NCBI GenBank assembly: GCA_003021005.1
Contig: PXRI01000043.1
Span: 2,958 to 48,021, forward strand
Reading direction: 5' to 3'
DNA: 45,064 nucleotides
Origin: Halobacteriales archaeon QS_1_69_70
Lineage (GTDB): Archaea; Halobacteriota; Halobacteria; Halobacteriales; Haloarculaceae
Under the pieces are notes generated by a model that did no database searches, was not told the DNA's origin, and worked only from the letters and a program-made list of their open reading frames with translations. Below, in pieces: positions 24,834 to 34,223 of the stretch. How positions within the stretch are numbered: the first letter of the stretch is position 1; each line of letters opens with the position of its first letter. Made by a program: the position numbers and the translations under genes.

Positions 24834-25946
24834 TCACTGCTCGCTCCGGTCGGTCTCCAGGTCCCCGACGCCCTCCTCCGGGAGGCTGATGAGGTTCTCC
24901 CGACCGATCCGGAGCTTGTCGACCCGGTCGTCGTCGGCCATCGACGAGAGGAGCTGGGAGACCTTCGCGTTCGACCAGCCGGTCTCCTTGACGATGTCCG
25001 CCTGCTTCATCCGGCCGCCGCTTTCCTCGAGGAGGTGCTCGACCCGCTCCTCGTCGGACAGGAGCGCGAGGTCCGGGTCCCCGCTCGCCGCCCCCGTCTC
25101 GTCGGTCGACAGGTCGGCGGTGGCCGCCGCCTCGTCCGCGTCGTCCGCCCTGGCGGCCTCGGCGGCCGCCTCGGTGGCGGGCCGCTCGGGTGTTCCGTCG
25201 CGTCGCCGGCGGTACAGGAGGTAGAGGCCGAGCAGGAGGGCGGCGGCGCTCAGCGCGAGCGCCCCGGCGAGCATCGCCCGCGAGAGGTCGCCGTCGAACG
25301 GCTCCACGGGCCCGCTCGAGGGCTCGTAGACGATCTCGAAGTACCCCGGCTCGAATGACCGGGGACCCTCCCACCGGAGGTCGCCCTCCCGGGGACCGAT
25401 CGGCGAGGTCGTCGGCGCGGAGTACCCTGGCGGCGACCGGATGACGAGCGTCTGGTTCGGGCCCAGCCCCGACAGCCAGGTCCCGTTTCCGGTCCGGAAG
25501 GCGTCCCCGACGTACATCGTCCCCTCGTCGCCGATCCGGGCGAAGGAGGTCCAGGTGAACGACACCCGGAGTTCGCCGTACCGGTCGGCCGTCCCCGCCG
25601 AGGAGGTGTTCTCGATCAGTTCCGCCGACCGGGTGGCGTTCGCGATCGACATCTCCCGCCCGGTCGCGTTGGATGCGGCGTCGGCGGCCCGGCGAAAGGC
25701 GGAGACGCCGAGCCGGAAGTCCTGCTCGCCCTGCTCGTACGTCTCGGCGAAGTCCCGGAAGTGCCGGACGTCCGCCTCGTCCTCGAGGGGGACGGTCGCG
25801 ACGATGGTCCAGCGGGCGTCGCCGTCGTCCTGCATCTGGACCTCCAGGCGGGTTTCCTCCGCCGGCGGCTGGGCGCCCGCCGGCGCGGCGCCGACACACA
25901 GCGCGGCCACCAGAAGAGCGGCGAACAGGGAGCCCCGGACCCGCAT
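24834..25946 (-). CDS. Membrane protein with external domain and cytosolic winged helix
   Basis: 370 aa. Signal peptide (MRVRGSLFAALLVAALCVGA, then APAGAQ), an external beta-rich domain (about 25-230) of the DUF7345 type, one membrane helix (AMLAGALALSAAALLLGLYL) followed by RRRR, an acidic Ala-rich linker and a C-terminal winged HTH (SDEERVEHLLEESGGRMKQA, DIVKETGWSNAKVSQLLSS). This is a haloarchaeal one-component layout for sensing outside and binding DNA inside. ATG 25946 begins the signal peptide. It lies upstream of etfB on the same strand and divergent from the next gene. Confidence 0.75.
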   Translation of the reverse strand: MRVRGSLFAALLVAALCVGAAPAGAQPPAEETRLEVQMQDDGDARWTIVATVPLEDEADVRHFRDFAETYEQGEQDFRLGVSAFRRAADAASNATGREMSIANATRSAELIENTSSAGTADRYGELRVSFTWTSFARIGDEGTMYVGDAFRTGNGTWLSGLGPNQTLVIRSPPGYSAPTTSPIGPREGDLRWEGPRSFEPGYFEIVYEPSSGPVEPFDGDLSRAMLAGALALSAAALLLGLYLLYRRRRDGTPERPATEAAAEAARADDADEAAATADLSTDETGAASGDPDLALLSDEERVEHLLEESGGRMKQADIVKETGWSNAKVSQLLSSMADDDRVDKLRIGRENLISLPEEGVGDLETDRSEQ

Positions 25947-26097
25947 ACTCCGAGTTGCACACCGCCAGCGGAAAACGCTTTCCATGGGGCGATAAAACGT
26001 CTCCGTGCTGGAGGAACCGTCTCGACGAATCTGTGCCGGTCTCACACCCTGGGGTCGAGACGGCCGGATTTTTACTTGCCCGGTCCGAGGCGCCGAC

Positions 26098-27312
26098 ATG
26101 GCCGGCCCCCGCGCGTTCGCGCTCGTCCTGCTCGTCACCCTCGGGACGGTCGGCGCCATTGCGGTCGGGGCGACCCAGCAGGGGCCCGCCATGACGGTCC
26201 AGTCCGTCGAGAACGGCTCGAACTACCTCGGCCCGAACGCCGCCGACGTGGACCGGAGCGGCCAGGCGACGGCGTCGCTCGACGTCGCCGCCACCGTCGG
26301 CGCCAACGCCGGCAGCGTCCGCTCTACGTTCTCGCGCGTCTCGGTGCGCAAGCAATACGAGGCCGCCGCCACCCCCTCGGACAGGCGTCGCATCGTCGGT
26401 ACCGGCGTCGACCGGCTCGCGCGACGGGTCGCGGCCCTCGAACGGCGGGAGGTCCGGGCGATAGACCGGTATGCAGCCGGCGAACTCGGAGAGACCGACC
26501 TGCTCCGGATCCTCGCGAGCGTCGACGCCGAGGCGGGAGCGCGGGCCGAAACAGCGCGGTGGCTCGAGTCGCGGGCCGTCGACCTCGAGATGGCCACCGA
26601 GTCCCGCCGTCTGTCCACGCTCCGCATCCGGCTTCTGGCACTCCGCGGGCCCGTCCGGACGGACGGCGCGGCTGGGCTCGACGGATCGGAGCCGACGCGG
26701 GTCCACGTCGAGACCGCCGGCGGCAGCCTCGTGCTCGCGACCGTCGAGCGGAACGCGGCCGGCGAGTACGTCTACGCCCGCGAGGCCTACAGCCCGGCGA
26801 TCAGGAACCGCCGGGACGGGGACCGGTACGAGGACTTCGGCGAGGTGTTCAGACGGCTCGCCGAACGCTACCCGTGGGTGAACGCCCGCAGCCCCCGCGT
26901 CGACGACTCGATACGGATCGGCCGGGCGGGCGAGGGCGCGCCGCTGTACAGCATGGAGTTCAACTACGACCGGGGCTGGCTGACGCCGTACCTCGACGGG
27001 GGCACGGGCCGCGTCGTCAAGGAGGACCAGCGCCGGGAACTCACCGACCGCCCGCCCGACCGCCACAACGCGACGAGCGACGACGGGACCCTGGCGGTCA
27101 CCGTCCGGACCACCTACGCCAGCGGCCCCATGGGCGTCAACGCCACGGACCCAACGACCGGCCGACCGGTGAACGCGACCGTGCTGGTCGACGGCGACCG
27201 GGTGGGCCCCACCCGACGCGGGACGCGGTGGACCGTCGAGCCACGCGGCGCCGTCAACGTCACCGTCGTCCGCGGTGACGCGACGGTCACCACCACGGTT
27301 CGCGCCCCGTAG
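26098..27312 (+). CDS. Secreted haloarchaeal protein, DUF7096-like
   Basis: 404 aa. N-terminal signal peptide (AFALVLLVTLGTVGAIAVGA). The middle is alpha-helical and rich in Arg/Ala/Glu (LARRVAALERREVRAIDRYA), then mixed alpha/beta (APLYSMEFNYDRGWLTPYLD), with a C-terminal beta domain containing NATVLVDGDRVGPTRRGTRW. The layout resembles haloarchaeal DUF7096/DUF7094 proteins; the function is unknown and cell-surface attachment is inferred. A T-rich TATA box (about 26068-26074) is 26 nt from ATG 26098, so it is probably leaderless. It is divergent from the membrane winged-helix gene and precedes the pilin by 37 bp, perhaps in one unit. Confidence 0.65.
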   Translation: MAGPRAFALVLLVTLGTVGAIAVGATQQGPAMTVQSVENGSNYLGPNAADVDRSGQATASLDVAATVGANAGSVRSTFSRVSVRKQYEAAATPSDRRRIVGTGVDRLARRVAALERREVRAIDRYAAGELGETDLLRILASVDAEAGARAETARWLESRAVDLEMATESRRLSTLRIRLLALRGPVRTDGAAGLDGSEPTRVHVETAGGSLVLATVERNAAGEYVYAREAYSPAIRNRRDGDRYEDFGEVFRRLAERYPWVNARSPRVDDSIRIGRAGEGAPLYSMEFNYDRGWLTPYLDGGTGRVVKEDQRRELTDRPPDRHNATSDDGTLAVTVRTTYASGPMGVNATDPTTGRPVNATVLVDGDRVGPTRRGTRWTVEPRGAVNVTVVRGDATVTTTVRAP

Positions 27313-27349
27313 CCGAAGGCTCTTGTAGGATGGGGCGGCCACCGGCCCC

Positions 27350-27805
27350 ATGCCGGATCGAGCGGCCGCGCCAGTCATCGGCGTGGTGCTCCTGGTCGCG
27401 CTGGCGGCGGTGACGGCCGCCGGCGTCGGTGCCCTGGCCGCCGTCGACCCGCCGGCGGAGACACCATCGGCGGCGTTCACCGCCACGGCGGCGCCAGACG
27501 GCACGATAGCGGTGACCCACCGCGGCGGCGACGCCATCAAGCCGGCGCAGCTCCACGTCCGGATCAGCGTCGACGGCCGGCGGCTGGCCGCCCAGCCGCC
27601 GGTCCCGTTCTTCGCCGCCGAGGGGTTCGTCAGCGGCCCGACCGGCCCGTTCAACCGGGGGCACGCCGGCCGGTGGACCGCCGGCGAGACGGCGTCGCTG
27701 CGGGTCGCCTCGACCAACCGGCCGCCCGTCCGGGCGGACGCGACGGTGACGGTCGAGCTGTACGTCTCCGGCCGTCGCCTCGCGACGCTGCGGGCGACCG
27801 CCTAG
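27350..27805 (+). CDS. Archaeal type IV pilin-like protein
   Basis: 151 aa. The N-terminus DRAAAPVIGVVLLVALAAV is the class III signal and hydrophobic helix of archaeal pilins (cut before the helix by a prepilin peptidase). The rest is a small beta domain with the haloarchaeal pilin-type pattern (TIAVTHRGGDAIKPAQLHVR). It may be a minor pilin or a pilin-like surface protein. It follows the secreted protein at 26098-27312 and is followed directly by hairpin array 4. Confidence 0.8.
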   Translation: MPDRAAAPVIGVVLLVALAAVTAAGVGALAAVDPPAETPSAAFTATAAPDGTIAVTHRGGDAIKPAQLHVRISVDGRRLAAQPPVPFFAAEGFVSGPTGPFNRGHAGRWTAGETASLRVASTNRPPVRADATVTVELYVSGRRLATLRATA

Positions 27806-27810
27806 GCGGG

Positions 27811-28040
27811 CTCGACGGGCTCGCGGCTCACTCCGTTCACCGCTCGCACATCCGGCGGCCTCCCTCCGGTCGGCCGCCCGGCTCGCGTGTCGTCCCTCCC
27901 TTCGGTCGGTCCTCCCGCTCGCTCGTTCGGCGGCCTCCCTCCGGTCGGCCGCCCGGCTCGCGTGTCGTCGGTCGCTCCGCTCCCTCCTCCCGCTCGCTCA
28001 TTTCGAGGCGCTCGCTTCGCTCGCGCCTCGCGGCTCGCGG
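27811..28040. repeat. Hairpin array 4
   Basis: Copies: 27823-27843 (GCGG arms, core TCACTCCGTTC), 27854-27878 and 27929-27953 (GGCGGCC arms, core TCCCTCCGGTC), 28004-28030 (perfect 8-bp CGAGGCGC arms, core TCGCTTCGCTC). The identical spacer GCTCGCGTGTCGTC occurs after two copies. It lies between the convergent pilin and methyltransferase genes and covers the last codons of the latter. Confidence 0.85.
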
Positions 28041-28684
28041 TCGTCGCCCGGCGTCGCCGGGCCGTCCTCGGGGACGGCCGCGACGGTGGTGATCGCCCGC
28101 GGCGTGCCGGGGGCGCGCTGCTGGATGTGGTGCTCGACGGTCCCGAAGCCGGCCGCGGCGAACATCCGGTCGGCCTCGGCCTCGTCGTAGAACAGCATGA
28201 TGGCGTCGGCGAGCCGCTGGAACACCGTCGAGTTCGGGTAGTCGGGCCCGACCACGAGGACGGGGCCGCCGGGCCTGGTCACGCGGCGGGCCTCCTCTAG
28301 GGCCGCGACCGGGTTCGGCCAGTACTCGATGGAGCCCGACGACCAGTAGGCGTCGAAGCTGTCGTCGGCGAACGGGAGCCGCTCGGCGTCGCCCCGGACG
28401 AACCGGACCGGCCCGCGCCTGCCGAACTTCCCGTAGGCCCGCTCGAGCTGGTGGGCTGACTGGTCGAGCCCCCAGACGTCGTCGGTGTGCTCGAGCAAGC
28501 CGCGGGTGGCGAAGCCGGTGCCGCAGCCGACGTCGAGCACCCGGTCGCCGGCCTCGACGCCGAACCACTCGATGGCCCGGTCCCGCATCGCCTCGTTCCA
28601 GACGAACGGGTTGATGGCGTCGTACACCGTCGAGAGGTACCGGTAGAACACGCGTGCGCGGGCCTTGTCTTCGAGGAGTCCCAT
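27998..28684 (-). CDS. SAM-dependent methyltransferase, MPBQ/UbiE-like
   Basis: 228 aa. Class I methyltransferase: VLDVGCGTGFATRGLLEH (motif I) near residues 43-60, WGLDQSAHQLERAYGKF, GDAERLPFADDSFDAYWSSG and VTRPGGPVLVVGPDYPNS. It resembles the 2-methyl-6-phytyl-benzoquinol / menaquinone-type methyltransferases; the exact substrate is uncertain. ATG 28684 (MGLLEDKARARVFYRYLSTV) follows a TTATG TATA-like box by about 28 nt. The final residues (GASEASASK) are encoded by hairpin array 4, so the original 3' end has probably been replaced. Confidence 0.85.
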   Translation of the reverse strand: MGLLEDKARARVFYRYLSTVYDAINPFVWNEAMRDRAIEWFGVEAGDRVLDVGCGTGFATRGLLEHTDDVWGLDQSAHQLERAYGKFGRRGPVRFVRGDAERLPFADDSFDAYWSSGSIEYWPNPVAALEEARRVTRPGGPVLVVGPDYPNSTVFQRLADAIMLFYDEAEADRMFAAAGFGTVEHHIQQRAPGTPRAITTVAAVPEDGPATPGDDREPRGASEASASK

Positions 28685-28975
28685 CGCCGGCCGTTGGGCC
28701 GGTCCGGCCATAACACCCCCGGAATCGGCGGGCGCCGCGTTCGGACGTCCCGGTGGGTCGCCGAGCGGCCCCACCGCCGGTGGTGGCGACGCGAACTGTC
28801 GCCGTGCCGGGCCGCCGGCGACGCACTGTCCGTCCCGGATGCCCGTCCGCCACCCTGGTCCTATCGGTTCCACGCTCGCCACCGCGGTCCGAGGGATACC
28901 CCCGAACTGACCCCCGGCCCGGGGCCGCTCGGCCGGTTCTCGAGCGGCCGGCGTCGTTGCACCCCCAACACCGGG

Positions 28976-29105
28976 GTCGTCGCCCTCCCGCCACCCGGTC
29001 ATCGCCCTCGCGACACCGAGGTCGTCGCCCTCCCGCCACCCGGTCATCGCCCTCGCGACACCGAGGTCGTCGCCCTCCCACTACCGCCTCATCGCCGTCG
29101 TACCC
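28976..29105. repeat. 45-bp tandem repeat
   Basis: A 45-bp unit beginning GTCGTCGCCCTCCCGCCACC starts at 28976, 29021 and 29066; the first two copies are almost identical and the third is diverged. A 15-codon period leaves it open in one minus-strand frame, but no start or family supports coding. Together with 28685-28975, where I see nothing recognisable, it fills the 509-bp divergent gap before the atp operon. Confidence 0.85.
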
Positions 29106-29193
29106 GACCGGCCGTGGCGGGTTATGATGGTGTCCCGGGCCCCGTTTCGCAACTACCAAATAGGCCTGTTCCGAAGGTCCGGCCGACATACTC

Positions 29194-29526
29194 ATGGCCA
29201 GGCCAGAGGTTCTCGAACGGATCAAGGAGGCCGAACGCGAGGCCGAGGAGATCGTGGCCGACGCCGAGGAGGCGCGCGAGGAACGCATCGCCGAGGCCCG
29301 CGAGGAGGCCGACCGGATCCGTGAGGAGGCCCGCGAGGCCGCCGACGAGCACGTCGAGGAGCGGCTCGCCGAGGCCCGCGAGGAGATCGAGGCCGAGCGG
29401 GCGGAACTCGTCGAGTCGGGCCGGGCGGACCGGGAGGCTCTGGAGGACCGGGCCGGGCAGCGTCGCGAGGAGACGGTCGAGCACGTCCTGGAGCTGTTCT
29501 CGGAGGCGGTGGATGCTCAGACCTGA
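29194..29526 (+). CDS. atpH: A-type ATP synthase subunit H
   Basis: 110 aa. Almost wholly a charged coiled coil (ERIKEAEREAEEIVADAEEA repeated with EARE units), forming part of the peripheral stalk with subunit E. First gene of the operon; a weak AT-rich box (AAATAGG near 29158) precedes it. It overlaps the atpI start by 14 bp, so translation is coupled. Confidence 0.93.
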   Translation: MARPEVLERIKEAEREAEEIVADAEEAREERIAEAREEADRIREEAREAADEHVEERLAEAREEIEAERAELVESGRADREALEDRAGQRREETVEHVLELFSEAVDAQT

Positions 29527-31753
29527 GCGGATGAGCCGGGTCTCGGTGACGGGCTCGAAGCGCGTGATGGACGAGGCGGTCGAGACCATCCACGACCTGA
29601 ACCTGCTGGACGTCACGGACTACGACGGCTCCTGGGAGGGCTTTTCGCCCGGCGACCCCGTCGAGGGTGCCGACGAGGCCGCCCGGAAGCTCGTCACCGT
29701 CAGGGCGCTGCAGAGCACGCTGGAGGTCACCGACGACGACGCGGGCCGCGTCCGCATCCTCGACGACGACGAACTCGACGCGGAACTCGAGCGGTCCCGC
29801 GAGCGGGTGACCGACCTCGACGACGAGCGGTCGGCACTCGAAGACGAGCGCCGCGAGATCGACGAGAAGATCGAGACCGCGCGGCCGTTCGCGGAACTCG
29901 GCATCGACCTGGACCTCCTGTCGGGGTACGACGCCATCTCGACCGCCGTCGGCGAGGGCAACGAGGACGAACTCCGCGGGGCGCTCGCCGAGTCCGAGGA
30001 GGTCGAGGCCTTCGAGACGTTCGCCGAAGGGGAGTACGTCGCGCTGTTCGTCGCCCCCGCTATCGACGTCGACGACGCGCTGGTCGGCACGCCGTTCACG
30101 CGGTACGAGGTCCCGGCGCTCGCCGAGGTCGAGGCGACGAGCCCGGCGGCGTACGTCGACGAACTCCGGTCCCGTCGCGCCGAGGTCGCCTCGAAGCTCG
30201 AGACCGTAGAGCACGAACTCGAGGACCTGAAACACGACGTCGCCGACTTCCTGCTCGCGGCCGAGGAGAAGCTGTCGATCGAGGTCCAAAAGCGGGAGGC
30301 GCCGCTGCAGTTCGCGACGACGGACAACGCGTTCGTCTCGGAGGGCTGGATCCCGGCCGACCGGTACGCCGACCTCGCCGAGGCGCTGCAGTCGGCGCTC
30401 GGCGACCACGTCGCCGTCGAAGAACTCGAGCGGGCCGACTACCGCGAGGGCGAGTTCGTCGGCGACCACGGCGAGTCCGACCAGGGCGACAGCAGGGAGC
30501 CGGGGGTCGGCGAGGCAGTCGCCGCCGACGGCGCCGGCGACCGGGCGGTTCGGGCCGACGGCGGCCACGCCGGCGACGTCGCGATGAGCGACGGCGAACC
30601 GCCGATCGAGCAGGACAACCCCTCGGGCGTCGAGCCGTTCGAGCTGCTCACGGGGGCCGTCGGGAAGCCGGACTACACCGAACTGGACCCGACGATAGTC
30701 CTGTTCCTGACGTTCCCGCTCATGTTCGGGTTCATGATCGGGGACATCGGCTACGGGATCATCTACACCGGGATGGGCTACTGGATGATTAAGAACCTCG
30801 AGTCGGAGACCTTCGAGGACTTCGGGAAGGTCGCGGCCGCCGCCGGCCTCTCGACGGTCTTCTTCGGCGTCCTCTACGGCGAGGTGTTCGGCCTCCACCT
30901 CGACGCGCTGCCGCTTATCAGCGAGGTGTACGGCCACGCAATCATCGAGAAGGGCCTCTCGCCGGCCAGCGTGGAGTGGGCCCAGGCGTGGTTCGTCATC
31001 ACCGCGCTGTTCGGCGTCTTCCACCTGAACCTCGCCTGGACGTTCGAGTTCATCGAGGAGTACACCTTCCACGGCGCCCGGGCCGCGGTCGAGGAGGTCG
31101 GCTCCTGGCTCCTGATGCTGAACGGCCTCTGGCTTTACGTCTTCAGCCGCATGGGCGCCCCCGAGAGCGTCGGCGGCCCCGGCGGCCCGAAGCCGGCGCT
31201 GCTCTACACCGTATTCGACGGGGGCGAGAACGCCGCGTTCGAACTCGGCTTCGCCGGGTTGCCGATCTGGACCGGCTGGATCGGCGTCGCGCTGATCGGC
31301 GTCGGCGTGGCGGTGCTCGCCGTCGGACCGACCCACGAACTCATCGAGGCCCACCAGGTGCTCGCCCACGTCCTGTCGTACCTCCGGATCGCCGCGGTGC
31401 TGTTGGCGAAGGCCGGGATGGCCTTCGCGGTCAACCTGCTGTTCTTCGGCGCCTACGAGCACCACGGGGAGTTCCACTTCCTGCTCGACCACGGACCCGG
31501 GTGGGCGGAGGCGGAGTACGGCGCCGAGGCGGTGATGTTCCCCGGGCTGATGCACGGCGGCGCCGGCGCGCTGCTCGCCGGCGTCGTCGTCCTCCTCGTC
31601 GGCCACGTCGTCGTGCTGCTGTTGGGGATCACGGCCGCGGGCATCCAGAGCATCCGGCTCGAGTACTTCGAGTACTTCTCGAAGTTCTACGAGGGCGGCG
31701 GCGACCCGTACTCGCCGTTCGGCCACGACCGGCGGTTCACCTCCACCGAGTAG
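29513..31753 (+). CDS. atpI: A-type ATP synthase subunit I (a subunit)
   Basis: 746 aa. The N-terminal half is a cytosolic stalk domain with coiled coils (SRERVTDLDDERSALEDERR); an acidic, Asp/Gly-rich insert near residues 320-370 precedes the membrane half. That half has about seven to eight helices starting TIVLFLTFPLMFGFMIGDIG, including VLAHVLSYLRIAAVLLAKAG, which carries the essential arginine of the proton or sodium path. ATG 29513 (MLRPERMSRVSVTG) is used; ATG 29531 is in frame. It overlaps atpH. Confidence 0.95.
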   Translation: MLRPERMSRVSVTGSKRVMDEAVETIHDLNLLDVTDYDGSWEGFSPGDPVEGADEAARKLVTVRALQSTLEVTDDDAGRVRILDDDELDAELERSRERVTDLDDERSALEDERREIDEKIETARPFAELGIDLDLLSGYDAISTAVGEGNEDELRGALAESEEVEAFETFAEGEYVALFVAPAIDVDDALVGTPFTRYEVPALAEVEATSPAAYVDELRSRRAEVASKLETVEHELEDLKHDVADFLLAAEEKLSIEVQKREAPLQFATTDNAFVSEGWIPADRYADLAEALQSALGDHVAVEELERADYREGEFVGDHGESDQGDSREPGVGEAVAADGAGDRAVRADGGHAGDVAMSDGEPPIEQDNPSGVEPFELLTGAVGKPDYTELDPTIVLFLTFPLMFGFMIGDIGYGIIYTGMGYWMIKNLESETFEDFGKVAAAAGLSTVFFGVLYGEVFGLHLDALPLISEVYGHAIIEKGLSPASVEWAQAWFVITALFGVFHLNLAWTFEFIEEYTFHGARAAVEEVGSWLLMLNGLWLYVFSRMGAPESVGGPGGPKPALLYTVFDGGENAAFELGFAGLPIWTGWIGVALIGVGVAVLAVGPTHELIEAHQVLAHVLSYLRIAAVLLAKAGMAFAVNLLFFGAYEHHGEFHFLLDHGPGWAEAEYGAEAVMFPGLMHGGAGALLAGVVVLLVGHVVVLLLGITAAGIQSIRLEYFEYFSKFYEGGGDPYSPFGHDRRFTSTE

Positions 31754-31942
31754 CGGGGCCGCCCGGGACGTCGCCGCCGGCCTCGATGTCCGTCGTCGGA
31801 CCCACGCGCCGGTGGCGGCGCTGCCGGGCCGGCGTCGAGGTCGTCTCGACCCGCGGGCGGACGGATGCGCGACGATCGGGACCGCCCCGGACCCGCCCGA
31901 GGTCGTTGGGCGGCGGCGTTCCCGTGGCCCGACTTGGGAAGC

Positions 31943-31948
31943 TTTATA
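31943..31948 (+). promoter_or_regulatory. Internal TATA box before atpK
   Basis: TTTATA within GCTTTATACA, 46 nt upstream of the atpK ATG, in the 241-bp gap that separates atpI from atpK. It would give a leader of about 20 nt and extra expression of atpK onward, matching the need for many copies of subunit K. Confidence 0.55.
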
Positions 31949-31994
31949 CAGTCCAAAGGAGCACGTTCGGACGTCCGATCGGGACCCACAAACC

Positions 31995-32246
31995 ATGCTC
32001 GAGACCACCGATATCGCCGCCGTCGCACTGCAGGAGAGTGGAGGTTCCGCCGTAAGCAAGGAGGGGGCCGCGGCCCTCGCCGTGGGCCTCGGTGCGCTCG
32101 GTACCGGCTACGCCCAGAGCCGGATCGGGGCGGCCGCCGTCGGTGCCGTCGCCGAGGACGACGAAATGTTCGTCACCGGGCTGATCTTCACCGCGCTCCC
32201 CGAGACGCTCATCATCATCGCGTTCGTGACCATCTTCCTGGTCTGA
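31995..32246 (+). CDS. atpK: A-type ATP synthase proteolipid subunit K (c)
   Basis: 83 aa. Two hydrophobic helices, GAAALAVGLGALGTGYAQSR and MFVTGLIFTALPETLIIIAF; the conserved ion-binding glutamate is in ALPETL. Forms the membrane rotor ring. It has its own promoter in a 241-bp gap after atpI and is followed 18 bp later by atpE. Confidence 0.95.
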   Translation: MLETTDIAAVALQESGGSAVSKEGAAALAVGLGALGTGYAQSRIGAAAVGAVAEDDEMFVTGLIFTALPETLIIIAFVTIFLV

Positions 32247-32264
32247 CCCCCGTCCGGAGCAACA

Positions 32265-32846
32265 ATGAGCCTCGATACGGTCGTAGAGGACGTCCGGGAC
32301 GAAGCCCGCTCGCGTGCCGAGGAGATCCGCGCCGAGGGCGAGCGCCGCGCCGACGAGATACGCGAGGAAGCCGAGCGCGACGCCGAGCGGCTCCGCGAGG
32401 AGGCCGAAAGGGAGGCCGAGCGGAAGATCAACCAGGAGCGCGAGCAGACCCTCTCCTCGGCGACGCTAGAGGCCAAACAGGAGCGCCTCGAGGCGCGCCG
32501 GGAGGTCCTCGAGGAGGTCCGCAGCGACGTGGAGGCGGCGATCGCCGGGCTCGAGGGCGACGAGCGCGAGGAGCTGACGCGGACGCTGCTGGAGGCCGCC
32601 ACCGCGGAGTTCGACGAGGCGGCGTCGGTTCGGGTCCGCGGCCGCGAGGCCGACGCGGACCTACTGGAGCGCATCGTCGAGGAGCGGGAGGGCTGCTCGG
32701 TCGGCGACCCGCTCGACTGTCTCGGCGGCGTCGTCGTCGAGTCCGACGCTTCGCGGGTCCGCGTGAACAACACGTTCGACTCCGTGCTCGACGAGGTGTG
32801 GGAGGAGAACCTGCGCGAGATCAGCGCGCGCCTCTTCGAGGAATGA
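32265..32846 (+). CDS. atpE: A-type ATP synthase subunit E
   Basis: 193 aa. N-terminal coiled coil (EEIRAEGERRADEIREEAER) and a C-terminal alpha/beta domain (SDASRVRVNNTFDSVLDEVW), the peripheral-stalk subunit that pairs with AtpH. Its stop overlaps the atpC start (ATGA). Confidence 0.95.
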   Translation: MSLDTVVEDVRDEARSRAEEIRAEGERRADEIREEAERDAERLREEAEREAERKINQEREQTLSSATLEAKQERLEARREVLEEVRSDVEAAIAGLEGDEREELTRTLLEAATAEFDEAASVRVRGREADADLLERIVEEREGCSVGDPLDCLGGVVVESDASRVRVNNTFDSVLDEVWEENLREISARLFEE

Positions 32847-33904
32847 AGGTCAGAACCGAGGGAAGCTCGAACTACGAGTACGTCACCGCGAGGGTCCGCT
32901 CCCGGAAGAAGAAGCTGTTCGACGAGGACGACTACCGGAAGCTGGTCCGGATGGGCCAGGGCGAGATCGCCCGGTTCATGGAGGAGACCGAGTACGGGAC
33001 CGAGATGAACGCCCTGGGCACCCGCCACTCGGGCGTCGACCTCGTCGAGTACGCGTTGAACCGCAACCTCGCGAAGCACTTCGACGACCTGTTGACGTGG
33101 GCCGAGGGACCGCTGTACGACTACGTCGCCAACTACCTCCGGAAGTTCGACGCCTGGAACGTCAAGACGGTGATCCGGGGGGTCTACACGGACGCGGCCC
33201 CCGAGGACATCGAGACCGACCTCATCCGCACCGGCGAGTTCTCCGAGCGGCGCCTCGACCGGGCGGCCGAGGCCGGCAGCATCGAGGATGTCACGGAGCA
33301 ACTCTCGCCGACAATCTTCGGCGACCCGCTGGACGCCGCGATGGGGGACTTCGAGAGCGAGGACGTCCTCGTCCCCCTCGAGAACGCCGTCGACCGGGCG
33401 TACTACGCACACCTCCTGGACGAACTCGGCCGGACCGTCCCGAACTCGCCCGAGGCGCTGTACGGCGAGTTCCTCGAGGCGGAGATCGACTTCCGGAACC
33501 TCCGGAACGCCCTCCGGATCGCCCGGAGCGGCGCCGACATCGACCCCGCCGACTACTACATCGAGGGCGGGCAGCTGTTCGACCGGGAGGAGCTCCGGGA
33601 GGTGGCGACGAACGTCGACGAACTCGTCGAACGCGTCCGCGCGAGCACCTACGGGGCGGAGCTGTCCCGGGCGCTCGAGGAACTCGAGGCGGCCGACTCG
33701 CTCATCCGGTTCGAGCGCGCGCTGGAGGCGGCCCTTCTGGAGTACTCCTCGAAGCTGTCGAACCGTTACCCGCTGTCGGTCTGTCCGGTGATCTCGTACA
33801 TCCTCGCCAAGGAGCGGGAGGTCCGGAACGTCCGGGCGATCGCCCGTGGCCGCGAGGCCGGCCTCCCGGTCGAGGAGATAGAGGAGGAGCTGGTGATGAC
33901 ATGA
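32843..33904 (+). CDS. atpC: A-type ATP synthase subunit C
   Basis: 353 aa. Archaeal C (V-type d) subunit linking the central stalk to the K ring: [60 protein letters not shown] and [20 protein letters not shown]. Length and composition are normal. ATG overlaps the atpE stop, and its own stop overlaps the atpF start. Confidence 0.95.
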   Translation: MKVRTEGSSNYEYVTARVRSRKKKLFDEDDYRKLVRMGQGEIARFMEETEYGTEMNALGTRHSGVDLVEYALNRNLAKHFDDLLTWAEGPLYDYVANYLRKFDAWNVKTVIRGVYTDAAPEDIETDLIRTGEFSERRLDRAAEAGSIEDVTEQLSPTIFGDPLDAAMGDFESEDVLVPLENAVDRAYYAHLLDELGRTVPNSPEALYGEFLEAEIDFRNLRNALRIARSGADIDPADYYIEGGQLFDREELREVATNVDELVERVRASTYGAELSRALEELEAADSLIRFERALEAALLEYSSKLSNRYPLSVCPVISYILAKEREVRNVRAIARGREAGLPVEEIEEELVMT

Positions 33905-34221
33905 GCCAGGAGATCGCCGTCGTCGGCAGCCCCGACTTCACGACCGGCTTCCGGCTGGCCGGCGTCCGCCGGTTCGAAAACGTGCCGGACGCCGAGCGGG
34001 ACGCGCGGCTCGACGAGGCCGTCGAGGCCGTCCTGGACGACGAGGGGGTCGGGATCGTCGTGATGCACGACGAGGACGTCGCCGACCTGTCGCGCACCGT
34101 TCGACAGCGCGTCGAGACGAGCGTCGAACCGGTGGTCGTCACCCTGGGTGGCGGCACCGGCTCGGGCAACCTCCGCGAGCAGATCAAACGCGCCATCGGC
34201 ATCGACCTGATGGACGAGTAA
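33901..34221 (+). CDS. atpF: A-type ATP synthase subunit F
   Basis: 106 aa. Rossmann-like fold ([32 protein letters not shown]), central-stalk subunit. Starts inside the atpC stop (ATGA) and ends 2 bp before atpA, a tightly coupled order. Confidence 0.95.
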   Translation: MSQEIAVVGSPDFTTGFRLAGVRRFENVPDAERDARLDEAVEAVLDDEGVGIVVMHDEDVADLSRTVRQRVETSVEPVVVTLGGGTGSGNLREQIKRAIGIDLMDE

Positions 34222-34223
34222 CC

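Noticed and set aside
28976-29105. 15-residue protein repeat on the minus strand
   Set aside because: The open frame arises from the 45-bp period; it has no start codon context and is separate from the methyltransferase start supported by a TATA box.
28487-29512. Long N-terminal extension of atpI
   Set aside because: It crosses the divergent methyltransferase and the 45-bp repeats; atpI similarity begins at MLRPERMSRVSVTG.
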